Assembly: GCA_025800245.1 (NCBI GenBank)
Contig: JAOXSA010000082.1
Location: forward strand, 1-57,372
Direction: 5' to 3'
From: Amphritea sp.
Lineage (GTDB): Bacteria; Pseudomonadota; Gammaproteobacteria; Pseudomonadales; Balneatricaceae
DNA: 57,372 bases
Part shown: piece after piece, positions 25,349 through 33,872 of the stretch
Layout: each line of letters starts with the position of its first letter
Numbering within the stretch: the stretch's first letter is position 1
Program-made: the position numbers and the translations under genes
The notes under the pieces: model-generated
Databases searched by the model: none
The model's input: only the letters and a program-made list of their open reading frames with translations
What the model was told of the DNA's origin: nothing

Positions 25349-25855
25349 ATGCGTGCTATGAATATTGGTAAGGCTGCTGCTCTGGCTCTGACTGTTGTCT
25401 GGGCTGCTGGTTGTAGTACAACTAAGACTACGGATTCCGATAGCATGGGCGGTGATTCCGCTGCTACTACTCAGGGTACTACTTCTACCCAGGTATCTGG
25501 CGACTCTATGAGCATGTCTGATGTTAAGAACCTGGCGACTGTGTTCTACTTTGACTTCGACAAGTACCAGCTGAAAGCTGAAGCTGTTGAAGCTCTGCGT
25601 GGTCACGCGAAGTACCTGGTTGCTAACCCGTCTGCAAAAGTTGTTCTGGCAGGTCACGCTGATGAGCGTGGTACCCGTGAGTACAACATAGCTCTGGGTG
25701 AGCGTCGTGCTAAAGCAGCTGCTCGTGTACTGACTGTAAACGGTGTTTCCAGCAGCCAGATCGAAGTGATCAGCTACGGTGAAGAGAAGCCAGCTGTAAT
25801 CGGTCACAACGAAAGCTCCTGGGCTCAGAATCGTCGTACCGAGCTGACATACTAA
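25349..25855 (+). CDS. pal: peptidoglycan-associated lipoprotein Pal
   Basis: Pal anchors the outer membrane to peptidoglycan. The 168-aa precursor has a signal peptide with lipobox WAAGC (lipidated Cys22), a Ser/Thr-rich linker, and an OmpA-like domain (about 60-165) with the peptidoglycan-binding motif LAGHADERGTREYNIALGE. AGGAG lies 7 bases before the ATG. Codon use is strongly biased towards preferred codons, as expected for an abundant protein. The 200-base upstream gap probably holds its own promoter, though I see no convincing -35/-10 pair. Confidence 0.97.
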   Translation: MRAMNIGKAAALALTVVWAAGCSTTKTTDSDSMGGDSAATTQGTTSTQVSGDSMSMSDVKNLATVFYFDFDKYQLKAEAVEALRGHAKYLVANPSAKVVLAGHADERGTREYNIALGERRAKAAARVLTVNGVSSSQIEVISYGEEKPAVIGHNESSWAQNRRTELTY

Positions 25856-25878
25856 TCACCTGAAGGTTTTTGGTATTT

Positions 25879-26649
25879 ATGCCCAAAGCAAGTCATATTG
25901 CTGCTGCACTGGTGCTGTTCAGCACCAGTGCTCTGGCAGCAGATCCCGTCCCGGTTATTGAATTACAGGTAGAAGACTCTGCCTCCTCTCTTTCGCAGCA
26001 GAATACTCTGAATATCCGTTCTCAGGGTTCAGGCAGCGAGATGCTTATTCTACTTGAGCAGTTGCAGGATGAAGTGCGTTCATTGCGCGGTCTGGTGGAG
26101 CAACAGCAGCATCAGATACGTCAGATGGAGCAACAACAGCGTGACCGATACAGAGATCTTGATCGCCGTATCGCACAGGCTGGAAGTCGTGTACCGGCAA
26201 CCGGAGTAGCGCCAGCTTCATCATCCGCGGATAGTGGTGAGGTGACGTCCACAGCCCCGTCAACGTCGGGTTCTGTTGCGATTAATGACATTCAGGCATA
26301 TCAGGATGCTATCGCTCTGGTCCGCAAAAAGGCCTATACCGAAGCGTTCGAAGCCTTTTCCAGTTTCATAGAGCTTTATCCTGAGAGTGTTCGGTTACCG
26401 AATGCTTATTACTGGCTGGGTGAAGTGAATCTGGCAGAACAGAAGCTGGAACCGGCCCGTGCCGCATTTGAGCATGTTCTGGAAAACTATCCCGACAACC
26501 GCAAGGTTGCGGATTCCACCTATAAACTTGGTGTGATTCATCATCAGTTGGGTAATCAGGACAAGGCTAAAGAACTGTTTCAGCAAACTGTCAGCCGTTT
26601 TCCTGATTCTTCTGCCGCTAAGTTTGCCCGGGACTACCTGAAGCGCTGA
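25879..26649 (+). CDS. cpoB: Tol-Pal coordinator CpoB (YbgF)
   Basis: CpoB coordinates Tol-Pal with peptidoglycan synthesis during division. The 256-aa protein has a signal peptide (about 1-20, STSALAAD), a coiled-coil trimerisation helix (about 55-95, LEQLQDEVRSLRGLVEQQQ), a Ser/Thr-rich linker, and three TPR repeats (about 135-256, AYQDAIALVRKKAYTEAFEA onwards). I chose the ATG at 25879; a TTG at 25870 is closer to GAAGG and cannot be excluded. Pal lies 23 bases upstream. Confidence 0.93.
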   Translation: MPKASHIAAALVLFSTSALAADPVPVIELQVEDSASSLSQQNTLNIRSQGSGSEMLILLEQLQDEVRSLRGLVEQQQHQIRQMEQQQRDRYRDLDRRIAQAGSRVPATGVAPASSSADSGEVTSTAPSTSGSVAINDIQAYQDAIALVRKKAYTEAFEAFSSFIELYPESVRLPNAYYWLGEVNLAEQKLEPARAAFEHVLENYPDNRKVADSTYKLGVIHHQLGNQDKAKELFQQTVSRFPDSSAAKFARDYLKR

Positions 26650-26683
26650 AAGGCGGGTCCGGATAGTTCCTTTAGTTTATTTC

Positions 26684-26697
26684 TGAAACCGGTTTCA
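26684..26697. promoter_or_regulatory. perfect 14-bp palindrome TGAAACCGGTTTCA
   Basis: This fully symmetric sequence, with the central CG pair typical of LacI/GalR-family operators, ends five bases before the queC ATG, in the place where a ribosome-binding site would be. It could be an operator or a translation-blocking hairpin. Confidence 0.45.
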
Positions 26698-26702
26698 AAT
26701 TC

Positions 26703-27386
26703 ATGAGTACTTCATCAAACAATGCGGTAGTGCTGTTGTCTGGCGGCCTTGATTCTGCCACCGCGCTGGCAATGGCCATGGAGCGTGGCTTTAACTGTTA
26801 TGTGCTGAGCTTTGATTATGGTCAGCGCTCACAGACAGAACTCAATGCTGCAAAGCGTATCGCTGCGGATCTGGGCGTTAAAGAGCATAAAATTGTACGC
26901 CTGAATCTTGAAGATTTCGGTGGCTCCGCTCTGACCGATGAAAACATCGATGTTCCTGAAGAGGAAGAGGATGGTATTCCGGTCACCTATGTACCGGCCC
27001 GGAACACCGTGTTTATGTCCCTGGCGCTGGCATGGGCAGAAGTGCTGCACGCGCAGCATATTTTTATCGGGGTTAATGCCGTGGACTATTCCGGCTATCC
27101 TGATTGCCGTCCGGAATATATTCAGGCGTTTCAGACCATGGCGAACCTTGCCACTAAAACCGGTGTTGAAGGTGAAACTCTGACGATTGAGACACCGCTG
27201 ATTGATCTGACCAAGGCTGAGATTATCGCCGCGGGTACTCGTCTGGGCGTTGATTATGGTTTGACCGTCTCCTGTTATCAGGCTGATGATGATGGTAAAG
27301 CCTGTCGGGTATGCGACAGCTGTCGACTGCGTGCTAAAGGTTTTGAGGATGCTGGTGTAGAGGATCCGACCCGTTACCAGAAATAA
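26703..27386 (+). CDS. queC: 7-cyano-7-deazaguanine synthase QueC
   Basis: QueC converts 7-carboxy-7-deazaguanine to preQ0 with ATP and ammonia, a step in making queuosine for tRNA. The 227-aa protein has the PP-loop [13 protein letters not shown] near residue 14, a central [17 protein letters not shown] block and a C-terminal zinc site formed by CYQ and CRVCDSC. No Shine-Dalgarno sequence is visible before the ATG; a perfect palindrome occupies that place. In Pseudomonas queE commonly precedes queC between cpoB and the tRNA-Lys genes; here only 53 bases lie between cpoB and queC, so queE is absent. Confidence 0.96.
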   Translation: MSTSSNNAVVLLSGGLDSATALAMAMERGFNCYVLSFDYGQRSQTELNAAKRIAADLGVKEHKIVRLNLEDFGGSALTDENIDVPEEEEDGIPVTYVPARNTVFMSLALAWAEVLHAQHIFIGVNAVDYSGYPDCRPEYIQAFQTMANLATKTGVEGETLTIETPLIDLTKAEIIAAGTRLGVDYGLTVSCYQADDDGKACRVCDSCRLRAKGFEDAGVEDPTRYQK

Positions 27387-27400
27387 ACCGTGCCACAGTC

Positions 27401-27428
27401 TTGATTTTTAGTGGCGGTAACGTAATAT
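27401..27428 (+). promoter_or_regulatory. promoter of the tRNA-Lys genes
   Basis: TTGATT (27401-27406) and TAATAT (27423-27428) are spaced by 16 bases; the first tRNA-Lys begins 14 bases further on. Confidence 0.5.
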
Positions 27429-27441
27429 ACGCAACCCGTTG

Positions 27442-27517
27442 GGGTCGTTAGCTCAGTTGGTAGAGCAGTTGGCTTTTAACCAATTGGTCATAGGTTCGAA
27501 TCCTATACGACCCACCA
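27442..27517 (+). tRNA. tRNA-Lys (TTT)
   Basis: A complete 76-base tRNA with acceptor GGGTCGT/ACGACCC, D arm GCTCAGTTGGTAGAGC, anticodon loop CTTTTAA (anticodon TTT), T arm with GGTTCGAATCC and encoded CCA. It is identical in sequence to the copy at 27581-27656. Confidence 0.97.
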
Positions 27518-27580
27518 ACCGCGCCTGACTGTGCAGGCAAGAATCTGTAGCAGTATCGTTTGTATTACTGCGATTGAGCT

Positions 27581-27656
27581 GGGTCGTTAGCTCAGTTGGT
27601 AGAGCAGTTGGCTTTTAACCAATTGGTCATAGGTTCGAATCCTATACGACCCACCA
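27581..27656 (+). tRNA. tRNA-Lys (TTT), second identical copy
   Basis: The 76 bases are identical to the first copy, which lies 63 bases upstream. The two are probably processed from one transcript that ends at the hairpin 27664-27695. Paired tRNA-Lys genes before nadA are also seen in Pseudomonas. Confidence 0.97.
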
Positions 27657-27663
27657 GATTACA

Positions 27664-27695
27664 GAAAAAGGAGCACCTCGCAGTGCTCCTTTTTG
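27664..27695 (+). terminator. intrinsic terminator after tRNA-Lys
   Basis: AAAAAGGAGCAC pairs with GTGCTCCTTTTT around CTCGCA, and the T run continues the stem. Confidence 0.88.
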
Positions 27696-27761
27696 CGTTC
27701 TGGGAGAGTGCTTTTGATGAGTGTGTGGGTGTAGAAAAAGCATTATCCTGAAATCGGCTCG

Positions 27762-27770
27762 TGGTATAAT
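27762..27770 (+). promoter_or_regulatory. extended -10 promoter for nadA
   Basis: TGGTATAAT is a perfect extended -10 element. No good -35 box lies at the right distance, as is common with extended -10 promoters. Transcription would start near 27777, about 46 bases before the nadA ATG. Confidence 0.55.
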
Positions 27771-27822
27771 AATTACCTGTTTCAAGAGCATTACTGTTTT
27801 ATTGCCAAGCTAAGAAAAAACC

Positions 27823-28872
27823 ATGTTGAGCAAACAAGAGCTATCCGATCGAATCCTGATTCAGGAACACTTTGCAAAAGAGCATCTACCTGGTGAGATG
27901 TCCCAGCAGCAGCGCGAAGAGTACAAAGCGCGCATCAAGCAATTGCTGATTGAGAAAGATGCCTGTCTGGTGGCTCACTACTATACCGACGAAATTCTTC
28001 AGGAACTGGCTGATGAGACCGGTGGTTGTGTCTCTGATTCCCTGGAAATGGCGCGTTTTGGCAGTAACCATCAGGCCAGCACGCTGGTTGTTGCCGGTGT
28101 TAAGTTCATGGGTGAAACCGCGAAGATCCTGAATCCGGAGAAGCGCATCCTGATGCCGACGCTGGAAGCGAATTGTTCGCTGGATCTGGGTTGCCCGGCC
28201 GAAGAATTTATCGAATTCTGTGATGCACACCCTGATCATGAAGTAGTGGTGTATGCGAATACCTCCGCTGCCGTTAAGGCCCGTGCTGACTGGGTTGTAA
28301 CATCCGGTATCGCGCTAAAAGTAGTTGAGCATCTGGCGGACCAGGGTAAAAAAATTATCTGGGCACCGGATAAGCACCTGGGCGAATATGTTCAGAAGCA
28401 GACCGGTATCGAGATGCTGATGTGGGATGCAGCCTGTATCGTACATGAGGAGTTCAAGGCCAAAGGTCTGCAGGATATGAAACGTGTTTATCCTGAAGCT
28501 GCGATCCTGGTACACCCGGAGTCACCTGATCCGGTGGTGGAGCTGGCGGATGTTGTCGGTTCGACCACGCAGATTATCAATGCTGCCAAAGATCTGCCCA
28601 ATAAGCAGTTTATTGTGGCGACTGACCGGGCAATCTTCTACAAGATGCGTCAGGCAGCACCGGATAAAGAGTTTATTGAGGCGCCTACCGGCGGCTCCGG
28701 CGCAACTTGTCGTAGCTGCGCTCACTGTCCGTGGATGGCAATGAACGGTCTGGAAAATGTCCTCAGTGCGCTGGAGAATGGCACTGACGAGATCATTGTC
28801 GAAGAAAGCCTGTTGGATGATGCCCGTCGTCCACTGCAGCGAATGCTGGATTTTTCTGCCAACAACGGCTGA
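27823..28872 (+). CDS. nadA: quinolinate synthase NadA
   Basis: NadA condenses iminoaspartate with dihydroxyacetone phosphate to quinolinate, the start of de novo NAD synthesis. The 349-aa protein has the three-fold pseudo-repeat of the family and the three cysteines that hold its 4Fe-4S cluster, in [11 protein letters not shown] (about 110), [11 protein letters not shown] (about 207) and [13 protein letters not shown] (about 300). [15 protein letters not shown] near residue 50 is a substrate-binding block. nadB is not in the window. A terminator follows. Confidence 0.97.
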   Translation: MLSKQELSDRILIQEHFAKEHLPGEMSQQQREEYKARIKQLLIEKDACLVAHYYTDEILQELADETGGCVSDSLEMARFGSNHQASTLVVAGVKFMGETAKILNPEKRILMPTLEANCSLDLGCPAEEFIEFCDAHPDHEVVVYANTSAAVKARADWVVTSGIALKVVEHLADQGKKIIWAPDKHLGEYVQKQTGIEMLMWDAACIVHEEFKAKGLQDMKRVYPEAAILVHPESPDPVVELADVVGSTTQIINAAKDLPNKQFIVATDRAIFYKMRQAAPDKEFIEAPTGGSGATCRSCAHCPWMAMNGLENVLSALENGTDEIIVEESLLDDARRPLQRMLDFSANNG

Positions 28873-28895
28873 TTTCTTTCAGTTATTCAGAGAAT

Positions 28896-28925
28896 AAAAA
28901 AGCCTGCAGATGCAGGCTTTTTTGT
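28896..28925. terminator. bidirectional terminator between nadA and the MaoC gene
   Basis: GCCTGCA and TGCAGGC pair around GA (28902-28917), flanked by an A run and a T run, so it can end both converging transcripts. Confidence 0.88.
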
Positions 28926-28941
28926 GTCCGGACAGCGCGGT

Positions 28942-29373
28942 TTATTTGTCGCGCTTGTTGACCAGATAAGTACCGTAGCCAGTCGCTACCAGTTTCTCGC
29001 CCACGTGGACATCAGTACGCATCTTCACGCGACCACGTTTCTGATCAATCTCTTCAATGGTGCCGGTTGCCTTGGCAGTATCGCCAATGTACACCGGCGC
29101 CTTGAACTTGATGCTCTGATCAATATAGATCGCACCAGGGCCAGGCAGACGGGTGCCGGCAACGGTGGAGATCAGCGCCGCAGAGAACATGCCGTGAACA
29201 ATACGGTCCTTGAAGGGGGTAGTGGCTGCGTAATCGCTATTGATGTGGATCGGGTTGTTGTCACCGGAAATGCCGGCAAACATATAAACATCCGCCTCAG
29301 AAATTGTCTTGGCGTAGGAGGCGCTCATACCCACTTCCAGATCTTCCAGATAGTAACCGTGCAGCTCATCCAT
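28942..29373 (-). CDS. MaoC-like (R)-specific enoyl-CoA hydratase
   Basis: The 143-aa hot-dog-fold protein resembles PhaJ-type (R)-enoyl-CoA hydratases, which turn trans-2-enoyl-CoA into (R)-3-hydroxyacyl-CoA and can feed polyhydroxyalkanoate synthesis. The hydratase motif is FAGISGDNNPIHINSDYA with the catalytic Asp and His, followed by IVHGMFSAALIS. GAAAGAGGAAAT lies before the ATG. It is divergent from an acyl-CoA dehydrogenase gene, which fits a fatty-acid context. No PHA synthase gene is in the window. Confidence 0.9.
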   Translation of the reverse strand: MDELHGYYLEDLEVGMSASYAKTISEADVYMFAGISGDNNPIHINSDYAATTPFKDRIVHGMFSAALISTVAGTRLPGPGAIYIDQSIKFKAPVYIGDTAKATGTIEEIDQKRGRVKMRTDVHVGEKLVATGYGTYLVNKRDK

Positions 29374-29468
29374 TGTGATTTCCTCTTTCTTTAGGGTTGT
29401 TGCGTATCTGTTAGGCCAAAAGTAGCAAAAATCTGACCTTAAAATCGAGTCTCTCTATGCTAGTATAG

Positions 29469-29484
29469 GTATAAACCCTTATAC
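29469..29484. promoter_or_regulatory. palindrome GTATAA-N4-TTATAC in the divergent region
   Basis: Two perfect six-base arms flank ACCC in the 258-base region between the divergent MaoC and acyl-CoA dehydrogenase genes. It is a candidate operator; the AT-rich arms also resemble -10 boxes, so it may be promoter sequence by chance symmetric. Confidence 0.3.
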
Positions 29485-29631
29485 AAGCCGTCGATGATTG
29501 ATCCTGAGGATCGCCATTGCTCCAGTATGATACGCAATTGTTGCAGTGCGAAGTATCAGCGGCGGGAATCCTGAATGCAAGACTTTCCGGCGATTGCTCC
29601 GGCGGGTCGATAAACAGAGTGAAGGACAGCT

Positions 29632-31413
29632 ATGGCCGAATATAAAGCCCCTGTAAAAGAGATGAACTTTGTACTGAACCACGTGGCCAATATGCCGGGG
29701 CTGGCTCAGTTACCAGGATTTGAGGATGCGCAGGAAGATATGGTCAGTGCGATTCTCGATGAAGCAGCAAAATTGTCCGGCGAGGTACTGTCACCGCTGA
29801 ATACCGTAGGTGATCAGACGGGCGTACGTTTGGACGGTGCGGAAGTGCCAACGCCAGAAGGCTTTAAGGAGGCCTACCAGGCCTTCGCTGAAGGTGGCTG
29901 GGGTTCGCTGCAGTTTGATCCGGCATACGGCGGTCAGGGGCTGCCATATTCGCTTTCCATTCCGGTGATGGAGATGTGGCAGGCGGCCAATATGTCCTGG
30001 GGCCTGTGCCCTCTGCTATCACAGGGCGCGGTTGAAGCGATTGATGCCAGTGCTTCTGATGAGCTGAAAGAGACCTATCTGCCTAAGCTGATCAGCGGTG
30101 AATGGACCGGGACTATGAATCTGACGGAGCCTGCCGCGGGTTCTGATCTGTCTGTCGTGCGCTCTAAAGCGGAGCCTGCCGGAGATCACTATCTGGTCTC
30201 CGGCCAGAAGATTTTTATCACCTGGGGTGAGCACGATATGGCCGAGAATATTCTGCACCTGGTGCTGGCGCGTCTGCCGGATGCTGAACCGGGCGTACGC
30301 GGTATCTCTCTGTTTCTGGTGCCTAAGTTCCTCGTCAATGCAGACGGTTCCCTGGGCGAACGCAACGACTGCGCTGCGGTTTCTCTGGAGCATAAGCTGG
30401 GTATTCATGCCAGTCCGACCTGTGTTATGTCATTCGGTGATAATGGCGGTGCGGTTGGTTATCTGGTGGGTGAGCCGGGCAAAGGCCTCGCTTGTATGTT
30501 TAAAATGATGAATAACGCTCGTCTGGCGGTGGGTCTTCAAGGGGTCGCAATCTCTGAGCGAGCCTACCAGCATGCGCTGGAGTATGCCGGTGACCGGACT
30601 CAGGGACGGGCGGTAGGGCATGCCGAAGCCGGACCGATTATCCGCCACCCGGATGTACGCCGGATGCTGCTGACGATGAAAGCACTGACCGAAGCCGGTC
30701 GGGCAATTACCTATGATGCCTGCGCCAGTCTTGACCGGGCTCACAAACAGTCTGATAAAGAGCAGGCTGCCCGGGCTGCGTTGCTGACACCGATTGTGAA
30801 AGGCTGGTGTACTGAATTTGCCCAGGAAGTGACCTCTCTGGGGGTGCAGATTCACGGTGGTATGGGCTTTATCGAAGAAACCGGTGCCGCGCAGTTCTAC
30901 CGCGATGCCCGGATTCTACCGATCTATGAAGGAACCAACGGTATTCAGGCGCTGGATCTGGTGGGACGTAAGACCCAGTTTGATGCGGGTGAGGCTCTGA
31001 CCGCGTTGATTGCGGAGATGCAGGCGGTTGCAGAGCAGGCGCTGGCGTCCGATGATCATGTGCAGGATGGTCAGGCACTGGCTGACGCGCTGGTGGCACT
31101 GGAAGGCGCAAGAGATCAGTTGCTGAACAGCACGGACACGCCTGAGTTTGCAGCCACGGTCGCCTACAACTTCCTGATGCTGGCCGGTACTGTGTGCGGC
31201 GCCTGGCAGTTGCTGAGACAAGCTCTTCAGGCAGCAGAGATGCTGCAGCAGGGTGCAACTGATCAGCCATTCCTGACGGCTAAGCAGGCGACTGCGAGTT
31301 TCTACATTGGGCAGGTACTGCCGCGCTACAAAGGCTATGCCGCGATGATTGAGGATGGCTATGCCTCTGTTCTTGATGTGTCTGACGAGCAGCTTGAGGC
31401 AGCATTCATCTGA
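29632..31413 (+). CDS. acyl-CoA dehydrogenase with C-terminal extension
   Basis: The 593-aa protein belongs to the long bacterial acyl-CoA dehydrogenases of beta-oxidation. It has an N-terminal helical domain with YGGQGLPYSLSIPVMEM near 103, the middle beta domain with GTMNLTEPAAGSDLSVVRSK near 158, and a C-terminal domain with QIHGGMGFIEETGAAQFYRD near 405 including the region of the catalytic base, then RILPIYEGTNGIQALDL and an extra helical C-terminal domain (about 465-590). It should oxidise acyl-CoA to trans-2-enoyl-CoA with FAD, passing electrons to ETF. A clear terminator follows. Confidence 0.93.
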   Translation: MAEYKAPVKEMNFVLNHVANMPGLAQLPGFEDAQEDMVSAILDEAAKLSGEVLSPLNTVGDQTGVRLDGAEVPTPEGFKEAYQAFAEGGWGSLQFDPAYGGQGLPYSLSIPVMEMWQAANMSWGLCPLLSQGAVEAIDASASDELKETYLPKLISGEWTGTMNLTEPAAGSDLSVVRSKAEPAGDHYLVSGQKIFITWGEHDMAENILHLVLARLPDAEPGVRGISLFLVPKFLVNADGSLGERNDCAAVSLEHKLGIHASPTCVMSFGDNGGAVGYLVGEPGKGLACMFKMMNNARLAVGLQGVAISERAYQHALEYAGDRTQGRAVGHAEAGPIIRHPDVRRMLLTMKALTEAGRAITYDACASLDRAHKQSDKEQAARAALLTPIVKGWCTEFAQEVTSLGVQIHGGMGFIEETGAAQFYRDARILPIYEGTNGIQALDLVGRKTQFDAGEALTALIAEMQAVAEQALASDDHVQDGQALADALVALEGARDQLLNSTDTPEFAATVAYNFLMLAGTVCGAWQLLRQALQAAEMLQQGATDQPFLTAKQATASFYIGQVLPRYKGYAAMIEDGYASVLDVSDEQLEAAFI

Positions 31414-31423
31414 TCCTTCCGAG

Positions 31424-31455
31424 ACAGGTAGCGGTGTATTGCTGCTACCTGTTTT
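31424..31455 (+). terminator. intrinsic terminator of the acyl-CoA dehydrogenase gene
   Basis: ACAGGTAGC pairs perfectly with GCTACCTGT (31424-31432 with 31444-31452), followed by TTTT. Confidence 0.8.
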
Positions 31456-31528
31456 GGTGAATAGCGCTTGATGTTTGGCGGTTGTGAGAGGACAATGCCG
31501 CCATTAACAGACCCGTCTTCTATCCCGA

Positions 31529-31912
31529 ATGATCACTAAAATTATACTGACACTGCTGGTTATCGCCGCCGGATACTTCTATCTGAAACGAAAATCTGCG
31601 CCCCAGCCATCTGCTTCAGCCAGACAGCAGGATACTGTCAGTGTCAGCGCGTCATCGGCAGTACCTGTTAAATTGATAGCAGCATTGCTGATTGCGATCT
31701 TCTCCGTGGCTACTTTGTCCTATATTGGTTATCACTGGTTTGATAACAACCGGATACTGGAAGTCCGGCTGGTCAGCCCGGGAACTGATCAGCATCTGAT
31801 ATATGAAGTGCGTAAAGGTGATCTTAAAGAGCGCAGTTTTACCACCACAGATGGTCAGATTGTCCGGATCGGTGCTTCAGAGCGATTAGAAGTTCGCGCG
31901 ACAGAACACTGA
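31529..31912 (+). CDS. small membrane protein of unknown function
   Basis: The 127-aa protein has two transmembrane segments, one at the very N-terminus (about 3-20, KIILTLLVIAAGYFYL) and one at about 46-68 (KLIAALLIAIFSVATLSYIG), separated by a Ser/Gln-rich loop, and a soluble C-terminal domain (about 75-127) of beta character (YEVRKGDLKERSFTTTDGQI). I recognise no family. It may be monocistronic, or expressed with the next gene 98 bases on. Confidence 0.65.
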   Translation: MITKIILTLLVIAAGYFYLKRKSAPQPSASARQQDTVSVSASSAVPVKLIAALLIAIFSVATLSYIGYHWFDNNRILEVRLVSPGTDQHLIYEVRKGDLKERSFTTTDGQIVRIGASERLEVRATEH

Positions 31913-32010
31913 AGCTGATCGTCACACTTCAAACAACCTTTTTGTGTATCTTATTTTCTGCCGTTCAACGGCTGAGTTTGTTTTTTATATTTCAATATTA
32001 AGCGTTATCT

Positions 32011-32616
32011 ATGTTTCAGCGAACTACCCTATACAGCCATAAAGAATTACCGACCCGTTTTATCAGCGGTGGTGATTTTAAATCGTTATCCAGCTCGGGA
32101 TTTCAGATTCCGTTATGCTGGTTGCTGCTGTTTGGCGCGGACTCTCTGAGAACCCAGAAAGTGTTTAATCTTGAAGGGGAGCAGACCTGCGAATATACCA
32201 CTCTGATCAGTGATAAAGCCGCTGCGTTGGAGCGCTATCAGACTGCTGCAGAGCGATTCAAAAGTCTGCTGGGACAGCGTTGTGATACTTATTTTGACTA
32301 CTGGCATCAGTACCTGACCTATAACGCTGAAGAATACATTCATCTTGATGCCACTGCGCTGTGGATGAACGGCGATGAGCAGGCATACCTCGATAACCTG
32401 CGCCTCAGTCTGTCGGGGATTGACTGGGTGATGTCCGGGCAGTGTCCGTGGCAGCGTTCCTGGCTGGAAGCTCTGCCGGTCATTGGGCGAGCATTCGATC
32501 CGTTGGCAAAAGCGTTACAACACGATGGCCTCAGGCACCTGCTGGCTCAGAGTGGTGTGCTGGATGCCGGCGGTGATATCTATATAGACAAAACGGTGCT
32601 TCAGGGAGAGATCTGA
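32011..32616 (+). CDS. soluble protein of unknown function, 201 aa
   Basis: The protein has no signal peptide or membrane helix beyond a short hydrophobic stretch near residue 37. It is rich in aromatic residues in the middle (YFDYWHQYLTYNAEEYIHLD) and has the look of an alpha/beta protein conserved in marine gammaproteobacteria, but I recognise no family or catalytic motif. It lies 31 bases before the MFS transporter gene, with which it is probably cotranscribed. Confidence 0.65.
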   Translation: MFQRTTLYSHKELPTRFISGGDFKSLSSSGFQIPLCWLLLFGADSLRTQKVFNLEGEQTCEYTTLISDKAAALERYQTAAERFKSLLGQRCDTYFDYWHQYLTYNAEEYIHLDATALWMNGDEQAYLDNLRLSLSGIDWVMSGQCPWQRSWLEALPVIGRAFDPLAKALQHDGLRHLLAQSGVLDAGGDIYIDKTVLQGEI

Positions 32617-32647
32617 GGCATCAGATAAGTAACGCAAAGGAGTTGCT

Positions 32648-33832
32648 ATGAATCGTGATGTGATATTGCTATCGCTGTGCCAGGCTTTGCTGACTACTGG
32701 CAATATTCTGCTGGTTTCGGTCAATGCGCTGATCGGTCAGCAGCTCGCGCCTGATCCTGCCCTGATTACTCTGCCGGTTGCGCTGCAGTTTGTCGGCCTG
32801 ATGGTAGCAACTATTCCTGCCTCTCTGGTGATGGCGAGAATTGGCCGAAAGAACGGTTTTTATCTGGGTAACAGTATCGGCATTGTCGGCGCTCTGTGCT
32901 GTATCATCGCCCTGACTAATGGGCAGTTCACACTGTTCTGTGCCGGGACCTTTCTACTGGGGATTGGCATAGGGTTTGGCACCCTCTACCGTTTTGCGGC
33001 GATTGAAGCCTGCCCGGAAGAGCACAAGAGTCGGGCTATTTCATTGGTGATGGCCGGCGGTGTTCTGGCTGCGGTGATCGGTCCTAATCTTGCCGTCAGC
33101 AGTCGTGACTGGGTTGATGACGGTGTGTTTACCGGGGCTTTTGTGGTGTTGACCGGGCTTTATTGTCTTGCGCTGGTGCTGCTGACGCAGGTTCGTATTC
33201 GTTCCCAGGTTCAAGCCGTAGCTGAAGGGCCTGCGAGGCCGATGCGGGAAATCCTGTTGCAACCGGTTTTTATCGTGGCGGTAACCATCGGTATGATCAG
33301 TTATGCGGTTATGAACCTGATCATGACGGTTACTCCGGTCGCGATGGCCCGTTGTGGGTTCGATTTTGATACTGCGGCCTGGGTCATTGAGTGGCATGTG
33401 TTGGGAATGTTTCTGCCCTCGTTTGTCACGCCAAAGCTGATCAAACGGTTCGGTCTGTTGAATATTATGGCAACAGGTGCGGGCCTGATGCTGATCTGCA
33501 TTCTGCTGAACCTGCACGGTGTTTCTCAGTGGCACTTCTGGACCGCACTGGCGCTGCTGGGTGTGGGTTGGAACTTTATGTTTATCGGGGCAACTCAGCT
33601 GGTTACTTCCGCCTACCGGGTGCAGGAGAAAGCGAAAAGTCAGGCGGCTAATGAATTCCTTATCTTTGGCATGGTGACGGTATCGGCGTTTGCTTCCGGC
33701 TGGCTGGAGGCGACACTGGGGTGGCAGTTGCTCAATACTCTGATGATCCCGGTTGTGCTGTGGGCTGTACTGGTGATTATGGTGTTCCGTAAACCGGTAC
33801 AGCAGGCTCTGAATCCGCTCCCAACAGCCTGA
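32648..33832 (+). CDS. major facilitator superfamily transporter
   Basis: The 394-aa protein shows twelve hydrophobic segments in two halves, with the MFS loop 2-3 motif in the form MARIGRKNGFYLGN near residue 62. A longer polar loop lies at about 185-200 between helices 6 and 7. The substrate cannot be told from sequence; the family includes drug and metabolite exporters. AAAGGAG precedes the ATG at a good distance. On the plus strand the following hairpin lacks a good T run. Confidence 0.88.
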   Translation: MNRDVILLSLCQALLTTGNILLVSVNALIGQQLAPDPALITLPVALQFVGLMVATIPASLVMARIGRKNGFYLGNSIGIVGALCCIIALTNGQFTLFCAGTFLLGIGIGFGTLYRFAAIEACPEEHKSRAISLVMAGGVLAAVIGPNLAVSSRDWVDDGVFTGAFVVLTGLYCLALVLLTQVRIRSQVQAVAEGPARPMREILLQPVFIVAVTIGMISYAVMNLIMTVTPVAMARCGFDFDTAAWVIEWHVLGMFLPSFVTPKLIKRFGLLNIMATGAGLMLICILLNLHGVSQWHFWTALALLGVGWNFMFIGATQLVTSAYRVQEKAKSQAANEFLIFGMVTVSAFASGWLEATLGWQLLNTLMIPVVLWAVLVIMVFRKPVQQALNPLPTA

Positions 33833-33840
33833 ATTCCAGC

Positions 33841-33872
33841 CAAAAAAAAGGCCGCTAAGGGGAGTGCGGCCT
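33841..33872 (-). terminator. hairpin with minus-strand terminator form
   Basis: AGGCCGC (33849-33855) pairs with GCGGCCT (33866-33872). Eight A residues precede it on the plus strand, so the T run lies on the minus strand; on the plus strand only AATTAT follows. It could still weakly end the MFS transcript, or end a minus-strand transcript from the gap at 33873-34314. Confidence 0.6.

Noticed and set aside
28924..29394. Plus-strand open frame opposite the MaoC gene
   Set aside because: The MaoC frame carries the hydratase motif and a ribosome-binding site; the opposite frame has no recognisable domain.
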